A stretch of DNA of 17,510 nt from Clostridia bacterium (GCA_017396865.1 JAFQKO010000189.1:1-17510); one strand, 5' to 3'; numbered from the stretch's first letter, positions 7,486-14,693 are shown. Made by a program: numbers and translations. The notes: generated by a model not told the origin, from the letters alone.

Positions 7486-7514
7486 TTGACAACCTGTTTA
7501 AAAAACCATAAAAT
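7486..7514 (+). promoter_or_regulatory. Promoter of the lipoprotein gene
   Basis: Perfect TTGACA (7486-7491), 17-bp spacer, TAAAAT (7509-7514). The expected start near 7521 leaves a leader of about 45 nt before the ATG at 7567. Confidence 0.75.
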
Positions 7515-7553
7515 GAAAATAGAATATTAACAAAATATTCGAAAATAAAGACG

Positions 7554-7566
7554 AGGGGGTTCCCCT
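7554..7566 (+). promoter_or_regulatory. Ribosome site enclosed in a small hairpin
   Basis: The purine-rich AGGGG (7554-7558) pairs perfectly with CCCCT (7562-7566), which touches the start codon; the loop is GTT. The only Shine-Dalgarno candidate of the lipoprotein gene is therefore in the stem. This could lower or condition translation. Confidence 0.45.
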
Positions 7567-8616
7567 ATGGCACGGAGAAAAATCAGTATATTGATCGTGG
7601 CGGTTTGCCTGATCACGCTGCTCGGCGGCTGCAAGCAAACCAAAGAAGATTCGGTTTTTCAAACAGGCGCTCCCACTCAACCGCAAGCGCCGCTCGAGTT
7701 GCCGCAGGAGGTGCCAAATGAGGAAGCAACTAATGATACAACCCAACCGCCGGTTGAAGAAGAAAAACAAGAACCGGAATTAAACGAAGAAGAGGGGAAT
7801 TGGATCGAGGAAAAGATACCGCCGTCGTCAAGAAGCGTGGTTACAGAATTTGATCCTGCGAACTATCGCGGCGCTCCGTACTACTCCGGGAGGGAGGGGA
7901 TGGGATGTTTTATAATGCCGGAAGATCCTCCTAAAACGACGGACGGTATTATGGCAGATATCGGCGAGAATGGATTAATTCTTTCCGGCCAAGCAGTAGG
8001 TAACCGCATTTCCTATAAAAATAAAAACGGTAAGTATCGGTCGCTGATGCAATTTAAGGTGGATCACGTTTTCTATGGCGATATGCAAGCCGGCGAAACC
8101 ATCACCGTTGCAGACGTTCCCATCTTGTTACTTGATGAGAATGATAAGCCCTACTACATCAGCCCCAATCATAGAATATTGCAAAACGGTGAATACGTGC
8201 TCCTTTTGCTTTCTTCTGAAAAAGAAGACAACGGCGCATATAAGCTGGCGTATCCATATCTTACGGTCGGGAAGGATTGCGCCGATTGGAGCGAAGAATC
8301 CCTTACGCAGTTGTTAGACTACTATCGTGGAGATCCCTCAACCTATAAAGAGTTGGGAGAGTACACCGAAATACAGGAAGCTTATGATGAAAACGGCAAT
8401 CTTTATTATAAAGAAAAACATCGCGACGCTTACGTGTGGCCGAAAAAGGATCTTTCAAACGAAGCAATGATCGAAGAATTAAAGGATAATCTTTTGATTC
8501 GCTTGGCATCGGAATATAAAATTAAAATCTGGCCCGAGCTGCATATAAATTATAAAGGCTCCAATGATTGGTTTTTAAAGTGCCACTTATCCAGATGGGA
8601 TAGAGAGCAGCGGTAA
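7567..8616 (+). CDS. Putative lipoprotein of unknown function
   Basis: 349 aa. The N-terminus MARRKISILIVAVCLITLLGGC is a lipoprotein signal: positive start, hydrophobic core and a lipobox ending at C22. Lgt should lipidate C22, placing the protein on the outer face of the membrane. Residues about 23-85 are a Pro/Glu/Gln-rich, low-complexity tether. From about residue 100 a folded domain follows that I do not recognise. It contains GENGLILSGQAVGNRISYKN, a DHVFYGDMQAGETITVAD stretch and YVLLLLSSE, a layout suggestive of a small beta-barrel (OB-like) domain, then a charged helical tail. Codon use looks more AT-rich than in the recA operon, hinting at different ancestry. It has its own promoter, an upstream direct repeat and its own terminator, so it is monocistronic. 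Confidence 0.85.
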   Translation: MARRKISILIVAVCLITLLGGCKQTKEDSVFQTGAPTQPQAPLELPQEVPNEEATNDTTQPPVEEEKQEPELNEEEGNWIEEKIPPSSRSVVTEFDPANYRGAPYYSGREGMGCFIMPEDPPKTTDGIMADIGENGLILSGQAVGNRISYKNKNGKYRSLMQFKVDHVFYGDMQAGETITVADVPILLLDENDKPYYISPNHRILQNGEYVLLLLSSEKEDNGAYKLAYPYLTVGKDCADWSEESLTQLLDYYRGDPSTYKELGEYTEIQEAYDENGNLYYKEKHRDAYVWPKKDLSNEAMIEELKDNLLIRLASEYKIKIWPELHINYKGSNDWFLKCHLSRWDREQR

Positions 8617-8640
8617 CCTTGTTACCGCTGCTTTTATTTA
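8606..8640 (+). terminator. Terminator overlapping the lipoprotein stop codon
   Basis: A 12-bp perfect stem, AGCAGCGGTAAC (8606-8617) with GTTACCGCTGCT (8621-8632), has a 3-nt loop and is followed by TTATTTA. The TAA stop of the lipoprotein gene lies in the left arm. The convergent MFS gene ends at 8634, right at the hairpin. Confidence 0.75.
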
Positions 8641-9707
8641 TGATTGCTCAGCAAAATCAGGCCACAGCCAATGAGAATGAAGGTTGCGGGCAGGCCGTAG
8701 CTGCGGCCGACAAAGCTCCAGAGCAGCCCACCGAGGGGCATCGCCCCCACGGTAACGATGGAATAAAGACCCATCACGGCGGTAATCTCCTTTTGTTCGG
8801 CGGAGCGGGAAAGACGAAAGGCAGCGTCGGAGAAGTACCAAAAATCCAAGACGCCGTAGAGCAGAATGCAACCGCCCACCAACCAAAGATTTTGAAGAAA
8901 AGCGAGGGAAAGGTTGAGCGCACCCATCCCCGCCACCACCCATGGGGTCGGCAGTACCTTTTTGCGGCTCTTCAGCCAAAAGCCCAGCAGTGCACCCACG
9001 CCCAAAAGACCCAGCGCCAGACCGTAGGCGCCGCTGCCCATCCCCGCCTCCTTGACAAGGGCAACAAAGGTGACGTTGTAGTTGACGCCGAAGAAACCCA
9101 CCCAAAAGATCTGCATCAGCTGCCGTAGCCGCGGTTTGATGGCGGGCTTTGCCCCCCGCTCGGCCTGCGGAATCTTCAAAAAACAAAGTAATGCCACCGA
9201 AGGTAAAAAGGAACAAAGGTTCACAAGCAGCGGCAAGCTCGCGCCGAAGGACGCATAGAGCAATCCGCCGAGGATGGGGCCAAGTCCCCGCGCAGCGTAG
9301 GTGAGTACCGTCAGTAGGGCGGTGCCGCGAGAGAGGTCTTTGCTCAGCCGCCGCGGTAAGCTTTGATAAAGCGGCGTTTGAATCGCACGTACACACCCCC
9401 ATACCCCGCCGAACACCAATAAAAACGGAAAACTGATCCAATCCCGTAGCGACGCCACCCATAAAACCGCCGATAGGGCGGCAAGCGCCAGCTCACTGCC
9501 AATCAACCACGGCTTCTGCCGCCGCCCGTCCAAAAACCGCCCGAGCGGATAAGAAAGTATCGCCACCGGTAAATAGCAGGCCAGCAAATACGCCGAGAGG
9601 GCGTAAAGCCCGCCGCTCAGATCGGCGGCCAGCCAGGAAAGCACCGGCGCTTGAATGTAGCCCCCAAGCAATGAAAATCCTTGGGCGATCAGTAGCAGTT
9701 GAAACAT
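8634..9707 (-). CDS. MFS transporter, EntS/MFS_3-like
   Basis: 357 aa, almost entirely hydrophobic, with about ten to eleven predicted membrane spans. The loop after the second span has a motif A-like GRFLDGRRQKPWL (56-68), typical of the major facilitator superfamily; RAIQTPLYQSLPRRL and RGLGPILGGLLY resemble the MFS_3 group that includes enterobactin exporter EntS and macrolide exporters. It is shorter than most MFS proteins (about 400 aa), so a span may be missing or reduced. Substrate unknown; export of a drug or small metabolite is an inference from the family. The ATG is preceded by AGGAG at a long 11-12 nt spacing. It stands alone, converging on the lipoprotein gene, with the palindrome arrays beginning about 95 bp upstream. 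Confidence 0.8.
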   Translation of the reverse strand: MFQLLLIAQGFSLLGGYIQAPVLSWLAADLSGGLYALSAYLLACYLPVAILSYPLGRFLDGRRQKPWLIGSELALAALSAVLWVASLRDWISFPFLLVFGGVWGCVRAIQTPLYQSLPRRLSKDLSRGTALLTVLTYAARGLGPILGGLLYASFGASLPLLVNLCSFLPSVALLCFLKIPQAERGAKPAIKPRLRQLMQIFWVGFFGVNYNVTFVALVKEAGMGSGAYGLALGLLGVGALLGFWLKSRKKVLPTPWVVAGMGALNLSLAFLQNLWLVGGCILLYGVLDFWYFSDAAFRLSRSAEQKEITAVMGLYSIVTVGAMPLGGLLWSFVGRSYGLPATFILIGCGLILLSNHK

Positions 9708-9802
9708 TTTGCCTTCTTCTCCTTTTTAATATATTGCCATTCTTCCCTATTTTTGCCCTCGGTAAAATGTTTCATTCATGCATTCACTCCCTCGCCTCCC
9801 CA

Positions 9803-10604
9803 CCCCATTTGATTTGGGGTCTGCACACAACTCATCGCACGGTCTCCCCCATTTGAATTGGGGTCTGCGCACAGCTCAATCAGGCGGTGCACCCCATTTG
9901 ATTTGGGGTATCTGCTCTCAACTCAATCGGACGGTGCACCCCATTTGATTTGGGGTCTGCGCTCATCCCAATCGGACGGTGCTCCCCATTTGATTTGGGG
10001 TATCTGCTCCCAATTCAATCAGGCAGTGCACCCCATTTGATTTGGGGTATCAGTTCTCAACTCAATCGGACGGCACACCCCCATTTGATTTGGGGTATGT
10101 GCTCATCCCAATCAGGCCGCGCACCCCATTTGATTTGGGGTTTCTGCTCCCAACTCAATCAGGCGGTGCACCCCATTTGATTTGGGGTATGCGCTCATCC
10201 CAATCAGGCCGCACACCCCATTTCATTTGGGGTCTGCACACAACTCATCGGACAGCCTCCCCCAATTGAAATGGGGTATCAGTTCTCAACTCAATCAGGC
10301 GGTTACACCCCATTTGATTTGGGGTATGCGCTCATCCCAATCAGGCCGCACACCCCATTTGATTTGGGGTATCTGCTCTCAACTCAATCGGACGGTGTAC
10401 CCCATTTGATTTGGGGTATCTGCTCCCAACTCAATCGGACGGCGCACCCCATTTGAAATGGGGTATCTGCTCTCAACTCAATCGGACGGCGCACCCCATT
10501 TGATTTGGGGTATCTGCTCTCAATTCAATCAGGCGGTGCACCCCATTTGAAATGGGGGCACTGCTCCCAACTCAATCAGACGGTGCACCCCATTTGAATT
10601 GGGG
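9803..10604. repeat. Palindrome array 1: 18 units, 44-48 bp period
   Basis: Eighteen copies of a 17-nt core, mostly CCCCATTTGATTTGGGG, begin at 9803, 9847, 9892, 9939, 9984, 10031, 10079, 10124, 10171, 10216, 10260, 10308, 10353, 10400, 10447, 10494, 10541 and 10588. Each forms a CCCC/GGGG hairpin, usually extended by flanking A and T. Some cores are perfect palindromes (CCCCATTTGAAATGGGG). The 27-31 nt between cores is itself repetitive (TATCTGCTCTCAACTCAATC then GGACGGTGCA, or TATGCGCTCATCCCAATCAG). The last five periods are all 47 bp. Reading frames through the array exist only because stop codons are rare in the unit. Function unknown. Confidence 0.95.
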
Positions 10605-10734
10605 TGTTTGATCAGATTATATGGCCGGTTACCCTTTCTCGGTGATCCAATGCACCAATTTATTTGGCAGCAGCATTTCGCCTGCGGCAACGTACCAATT
10701 CCTTTAGCTGCCTGACCATCAACTTGGTATCTAC
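10605..10734. other. Unique linker between the two arrays
   Basis: 130 bp without a gene. It holds one degenerate palindrome-like stretch, CCAATTTATTTGG (about 10653-10665), which may be a decayed array unit. I see no promoter or RNA gene. Confidence 0.4.
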
Positions 10735-11312
10735 CACCCAAACCATTTGGGTGCTTATCCATCGGGTTGGCATCAACCACCCAAATCATTTGGGTGCTTA
10801 TCCATCGGGTTGGCATCGACCACCCAAATCATTTGGGTGCTTATCCATCGGGTTGGCATCGACCACCCAAATCATTTGGGTACTTGCCCATCGATTTGGC
10901 CTCAACCACCCAAACCATTTGGGTGCTTATCCAGCGGTTTGACATCGAACACCCAAATCATTTGGGTGCCTTCCCATCGGGTAGGCCTCAACCACCCAAA
11001 CCATTTGGGTGGTTATCCAGCGGTTTGGCCTCAACCACCCAAATCATTTGGGTGCCTATCCAGCGGTTTGGCATCGACCACCCAAACCATTTGGGTACTT
11101 GGTCATCGGTTTGACACCTACCACCCAAATCATTTGGGTGCTTATCCAGCGGTTTGGCATCGACCACCCAAACCATTTGGGTACTTGGTCATCGGTTTGA
11201 CACCTACCACCCAAACCATTTGAGTACCTATCCATCGGTTTGGCATCGACCGCCCAAATCATTTGGGTGCTTGCTCATCGGGTAGACCTCAGCCACCCAA
11301 ACTATTTGGGTA
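10735..11312. repeat. Palindrome array 2: 14 units, exact 43-bp period
   Basis: Fourteen 19-nt palindromes, CACCCAAATCATTTGGGTG or the variant with ACC at the centre, start at 10735 and every 43 bp to 11294 without a single indel. Each makes an 8-9 bp stem. The 24-nt spacers are near copies of each other (CTTATCCATCGGGTTGGCAT then CAAC or CGAC), so this is a tandem repeat with a palindromic half. A two-unit block (11079-11164) is duplicated at 11165-11250. The final unit has decayed slightly (ACTATTTGGGTA). No protein is supported: a 43-bp period changes frame at each unit. Confidence 0.95.
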
Positions 11313-11417
11313 CATATCACTTTGTTTGATTACCCGCCTATCTGTTTACGGAAGTAGACCGCATTTGGCGACGCCGATTTATTTGCGGTGAAAAAGAAAA
11401 ATGTCGCTTGTACGGCA
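11313..11417. other. Linker between array 2 and the dispersed element
   Basis: 105 bp, no gene. It contains GATTTATTTGCGG and GCATTTGGCG, weakly like the array palindromes. Nothing else supportable. Confidence 0.35.
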
Positions 11418-11480
11418 CAAAAAACTATTTATTATTTTGACACGCTGGGAGACTGATTAAAAAAGAGTGACGAATTCGTC

Positions 11481-11524
11481 GAAATGATCCCGATCGCGTA
11501 TGTGATACGCTGAGCGGTCATTTC
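11481..11524. other. Variable hairpin block of the dispersed element, copy 2
   Basis: The outer stem is GAAATGA (11481-11487) with TCATTTC (11518-11524); the inner stem is CGTAT (11497-11501) with ATACG (11505-11509). The block has the same length (44 nt), position and two-stem plan as 3395-3438, but unrelated outer-stem bases. Confidence 0.6.
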
Positions 11525-11549
11525 GGCGGATAGCAGAAAAATTCCAATC

Positions 11550-11576
11550 AAAATCCGCATCACGATGCGGATTTTT
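11550..11576 (+). terminator. Opposing terminator in element copy 2
   Basis: AAAATCCGCA with TGCGGATTTT (10-bp stem, 6-nt loop) is followed by TT and CC on the plus strand, a total of six T. It would block plus-strand transcription coming from the arrays into trmL. Confidence 0.65.
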
Positions 11577-11583
11577 TCCTTAT

Positions 11584-11623
11584 AAAAAGAACAAGGAGAA
11601 AGAGTAGGTGTTTCTTTCTCCTT
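11584..11623 (-). terminator. Terminator of trmL
   Basis: Minus-strand stem AAGGAGAAAGA/TCTTTCTCCTT with a 9-nt loop, then GTTCTTTTT. The same stem is found in element copy 1 after the SLH gene. Confidence 0.75.
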
Positions 11624-11685
11624 GCAATCATTAATATTGGCGCATACTTTTGGTTTTACCCATTTTTCTGCGGTCGGTGCCTTTT

Positions 11686-12186
11686 TCAATCGATACGGCC
11701 GGTCAGCTCGCCCTCACGCTTAAGGGCGCCGAAGTCCTGCTGGCGCAGCGCCTCATAGGCGATAATTGCCACCGAATTAGAGAGGTTCAGGCTTCTGGCC
11801 TCGGGGATCATCGGGATACGGATACATTCATCGGGGTGCTGCTTCAAGATCCGCTCGGGCAGACCGCGGGTTTCCCGCCCGAAGATAAAATAGAGATCCT
11901 CCTCGGTTTGGTAATTACACGCGGAATAGGTATGCTTCGCCTTTGTAGTACAGAAATAGAATTTACCTTTCCCCATCTCGGCTTGTTCAAAATCCTCATA
12001 GCTTTTATGCACGGTAAGGTTAAGAAATTGCCAATAGTCCAATCCCGCACGACGGACCGCCTTTTCATCGATCGAAAAGCCCAGCGGCTCCACCAGATGC
12101 AGTGCACAGCCGGTTGCGGCGCAGGTACGGGAGATATTGCCGGTATTTTGCGGGATCTCCGGCTCCACCAAAACAATATGGATCAT
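11686..12186 (-). CDS. trmL: tRNA (cytidine/uridine(34)-2'-O)-methyltransferase TrmL
   Basis: 166 aa SPOUT-class methyltransferase (YibK/CspR group) that 2'-O-methylates the wobble base of certain leucine tRNAs with S-adenosylmethionine. The family landmarks are MIHIVLVEPEIPQNTGNISR at the start, then FIFGRETRGLPERIL, and the knot-forming IPMIPEARSLNLSNSVAI near the C-terminus. The length is typical of the single-domain family. The start is the ATG at 12186, with GGAG 6 nt upstream; a TTG at 12198 overlaps that ribosome site and is rejected. It has its own promoter (TTGAAA-17-TAGAAT) and is monocistronic. Its stop codon abuts the dispersed element carrying its terminator. It diverges from clpC. 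Confidence 0.94.
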   Translation of the reverse strand: MIHIVLVEPEIPQNTGNISRTCAATGCALHLVEPLGFSIDEKAVRRAGLDYWQFLNLTVHKSYEDFEQAEMGKGKFYFCTTKAKHTYSACNYQTEEDLYFIFGRETRGLPERILKQHPDECIRIPMIPEARSLNLSNSVAIIAYEALRQQDFGALKREGELTGRID

Positions 12187-12231
12187 AGCAAGCTCCAATC
12201 TGCGAAAGAATCAGGTTTATTACCGATGGAT

Positions 12232-12260
12232 ATTCTATCATAATATTGAAAATTTTTCAA
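12232..12260 (-). promoter_or_regulatory. trmL promoter with overlapping palindrome
   Basis: Minus strand: TTGAAA (12255-12260), 17-bp spacer, TAGAAT (12232-12237). The -35 is one half of a palindrome, TTGAAAA-T-TTTTCAA (12246-12260). A plus-strand TATAAT (12264-12269) directed at clpC lies 4 bp away but has no good -35 at normal spacing. The shared palindrome could be an operator for both directions. Confidence 0.6.
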
Positions 12261-12311
12261 TCATATAATGAAAAAGGTTGAAACGGTCCATAATATTGAG
12301 AGCAAAGGAGA

Positions 12312-14693
12312 GTGATCACCATCGAACGATTTTCAAAGCTGGCGGCCCACGCCTTAGAGCGAAGCCTCTCGGTGGCGGAGGAGCTGGGCCACAGCTACAT
12401 GGGCAGCGAGCATTTATTAGAGGGATTACTGCGGGAAACGGAAGGAGTTGCTTCACGGATGCTGATCGCGCGGGGGCTGACCGCCGACAAGGTACGCAGC
12501 TATCTGCGCACCCGCGTTGGCACCGGCTCCCCTACCCTGCTTTCCATCAACGACATGACCCCGCGGTTAGAGAGCATCATCACCAAAGCGGGGAGCATCG
12601 CCCACCGCTACGGGTTTTCGGTGGTCGGGACCGACCATCTGCTCAACGCCCTTTGTGAAACGCCCCAATCCCAAGGCTACCGCACGCTGATTGCGCTGAG
12701 CATCGATCCCAAAAAGCTGCTCCTTCAACTGCAAGAGCGGATGGGCACCACCGATCTGCCGCTGCAGGGCGAAAAAGCCAAGACTCGCCCCGCCAAAAAC
12801 ATGGCGAAATTCGCCGTCAACCTCACCAAGGAGGGAGCGCTGGGCAAGACCCATCCGTTGATTGGTCGAGAGCGGGAGCTGGAGCTGGTGATGAGCGTAT
12901 TGGTACGGCAAAACAAGAACAATCCCTGCCTCATCGGCGAGCCGGGCGTCGGCAAAACGGTGATCGTGGAGGGGCTGGCGCAGCGGATCGTAACCGGGCA
13001 GGTACCCGCTGCCCTACGGGACGTACAGATCCAGATGCTGGATCTCACCGCCATGATCGCCGGCACCAAGTACCGCGGTGAATTCGAGGAGCGGCTGCGC
13101 GCCCTCATCGACGAAGCGGAGAAGGATCCCAACCTGGTCTTATTCATCGACGAGATCCACATCCTTGTCGGTGCAGGTGCGGCGGAGGGTGCCATTGATG
13201 CCGCCAACATCTTAAAGCCTGCCCTTGCCCGCGGACGGATCAAGGTGATCGGCGCCACCACCATTGAGGAATACCGCAAGCACATCGAAAAGGACGGCGC
13301 TTTAGAGCGGCGGTTTGCGCCCATCATTGTGGAGGAACCGACCGACGAGCAGACGATGGAGATCCTTAAGGGCATTCGTCCTGCGCTGGAGCAGCACCAC
13401 GGCGTACAGTTTTCCGACGAAACCCTTTCGGCTGCGCTGCGGCTCTCCATCCGCTATATGGGGGATCGCTATCTTCCCGACAAGGCCATCGACCTCTTGG
13501 ACGAAGCCGGTGCGCGGGCACAGCTCCGCTCCTATACCGCCGAAACCCAAAGCTATCATGCCCGCCTCGGTGAAAAACAGATGGAGCTGGATCGCCATCT
13601 GCGGGCGCGGCGCTTTACCGAAGCCTTAGCGGCACAGGAGGAGGTGGAGCAGCTGCGGATCCTGCAGGCCAAGGCCGAGCCGCAATCCCACGCAACGATC
13701 GTGACCGAAGGAGAGCTGATCTCGCTGGTGGCCGAGAAAACAGGCATCCCCCTCGACCCCGAAGATCCCCGCGGGCTTTGCCTCTATCAAACGCTGCAGC
13801 AAAAGCTCTCCGCTGCGCTGATCGGCCAACAGACGGCGGTGGAAACCCTCTGCAACACGCTTCTGCGCAGCCGCGCAGGGCTCTCTGATCCCCATAAGCC
13901 CGCTTGTGCGCTACTGTTCTGCGGACCCACGGGTGTGGGAAAGACCCGTCTGGCGCGGCTGTTAGCCAAGGAGCTGTTCGGCAAGGAGGAAGCGCTGATC
14001 AAATACGACATGAGCGAATATATGGAGGCCCATTCCGTTGCCCGCTTGGTGGGAGCGCCGCCCGGCTACATCGGCCATGATCTGGGCAGCGGGCTGGTCA
14101 GCCGCATTCGGGCGCGCCCCTATTCCATTCTGCTCTTCGACGAGGTGGAAAAGGCACACCCCGACGTGCTCAACATCCTGCTGGGGATTTTGGACGAAGG
14201 ACGCCTCACCGACGGGCGGGGCAAGACTGCCGATTTCCGCAACACCATGGTGATCCTCACCTCCAACCTCGGCACCGACGTCCTGCGCACCGACCCGCTG
14301 GGCTTCGGCGAGAGCAGCCCCACCGATCTGCACAAAACGGTGCGGCGGGCGGTGCAGAAGGCACTGCGCCCCGAGCTCTGCAATCGACTGGACGAGATCG
14401 TTGTTTTCGATCCGCTGGACCGACCCGCTTTGGAGCAGATCGCCGCCCTGCGGCTGCAGGAGCTGCAGCAGCGGCTGGCCGAGCAGGGGATCGAGGTGGA
14501 ATTCTCTCCCGACGTGGCACGAGAGGCGGTGGAGCGGGGTTATGATCGCCGTTACGGTGCCCGCGCCGTGCGGCGGGTGATCGAGAAGGAGGTGGCCTCC
14601 CGCTTAGCAGAGCGCATCCTCAGCGGGGATCTTCCCGAAGAACCCCTTTCGGCGGCGATTTTTTTCCCGCTAACCGTTGACATTGGGCATTAA
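12312..14693 (+). CDS. clpC: ATP-dependent protease ATPase subunit ClpC
   Basis: 793 aa Clp/Hsp100 AAA+ unfoldase that feeds substrates to ClpP. Double Clp_N repeat: about 1-145. D1: Walker A GEPGVGKT (209-216), pore loop KYRG (253-256), Walker B VLFIDE (276-281). A short middle domain with a UVR-like coiled stretch (about 415-450) indicates ClpC rather than ClpB. D2: GPTGVGKT (538-545), GYIG pore loop (585-588), LLFDEVEKAHPDV, and LGF (663-665), which fits the ClpP-docking loop. The C-terminal D2-small domain is intact. The start is a GTG only 1 nt after AAGGAG; a TGA in frame at 12297 rules out anything longer, so initiation is odd. The usual Firmicutes partners ctsR, mcsA and mcsB are not adjacent, and no CtsR operator (AGGTCAAA repeats) was seen. 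Confidence 0.93.
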   Translation: MITIERFSKLAAHALERSLSVAEELGHSYMGSEHLLEGLLRETEGVASRMLIARGLTADKVRSYLRTRVGTGSPTLLSINDMTPRLESIITKAGSIAHRYGFSVVGTDHLLNALCETPQSQGYRTLIALSIDPKKLLLQLQERMGTTDLPLQGEKAKTRPAKNMAKFAVNLTKEGALGKTHPLIGRERELELVMSVLVRQNKNNPCLIGEPGVGKTVIVEGLAQRIVTGQVPAALRDVQIQMLDLTAMIAGTKYRGEFEERLRALIDEAEKDPNLVLFIDEIHILVGAGAAEGAIDAANILKPALARGRIKVIGATTIEEYRKHIEKDGALERRFAPIIVEEPTDEQTMEILKGIRPALEQHHGVQFSDETLSAALRLSIRYMGDRYLPDKAIDLLDEAGARAQLRSYTAETQSYHARLGEKQMELDRHLRARRFTEALAAQEEVEQLRILQAKAEPQSHATIVTEGELISLVAEKTGIPLDPEDPRGLCLYQTLQQKLSAALIGQQTAVETLCNTLLRSRAGLSDPHKPACALLFCGPTGVGKTRLARLLAKELFGKEEALIKYDMSEYMEAHSVARLVGAPPGYIGHDLGSGLVSRIRARPYSILLFDEVEKAHPDVLNILLGILDEGRLTDGRGKTADFRNTMVILTSNLGTDVLRTDPLGFGESSPTDLHKTVRRAVQKALRPELCNRLDEIVVFDPLDRPALEQIAALRLQELQQRLAEQGIEVEFSPDVAREAVERGYDRRYGARAVRRVIEKEVASRLAERILSGDLPEEPLSAAIFFPLTVDIGH

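Larger units (their letters stand above)
11418..11686 (-). repeat. Dispersed 269-bp structured intergenic element, copy 2
   Basis: It is the inverted counterpart of 3234-3502. Its first base coincides with the A of the trmL TGA stop (11686), so the element directly follows the stop of the upstream gene, as copy 1 does for the SLH gene. The terminator stem at 11593-11623 (T-run on the minus strand at 11584-11588) matches copy 1 with a changed loop. The opposing hairpin is at 11550-11575. The variable 44-nt block is 11481-11524. The tail ends at CAAAAAACTATT without the second arm of the 13-bp hairpin seen in copy 1. Confidence 0.85.

Noticed and set aside
7238..7566. Standard LexA/SOS box before recA
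   Set aside because: No GAAC-N4-GTTC pattern is present on either strand between recA and the lipoprotein gene.
9858..11223. Proteins encoded across the palindrome arrays
   Set aside because: Open frames occur in several overlapping frames because the unit lacks stops, and a 43-bp period shifts frame every unit. There are no ribosome sites and the peptides are artefacts of repetition.
9803..11312. CRISPR array
   Set aside because: The between-core sequences are near copies of each other rather than unique spacers, cores are short palindromes, and no cas gene is in the window. The arrays are tandem repeats.
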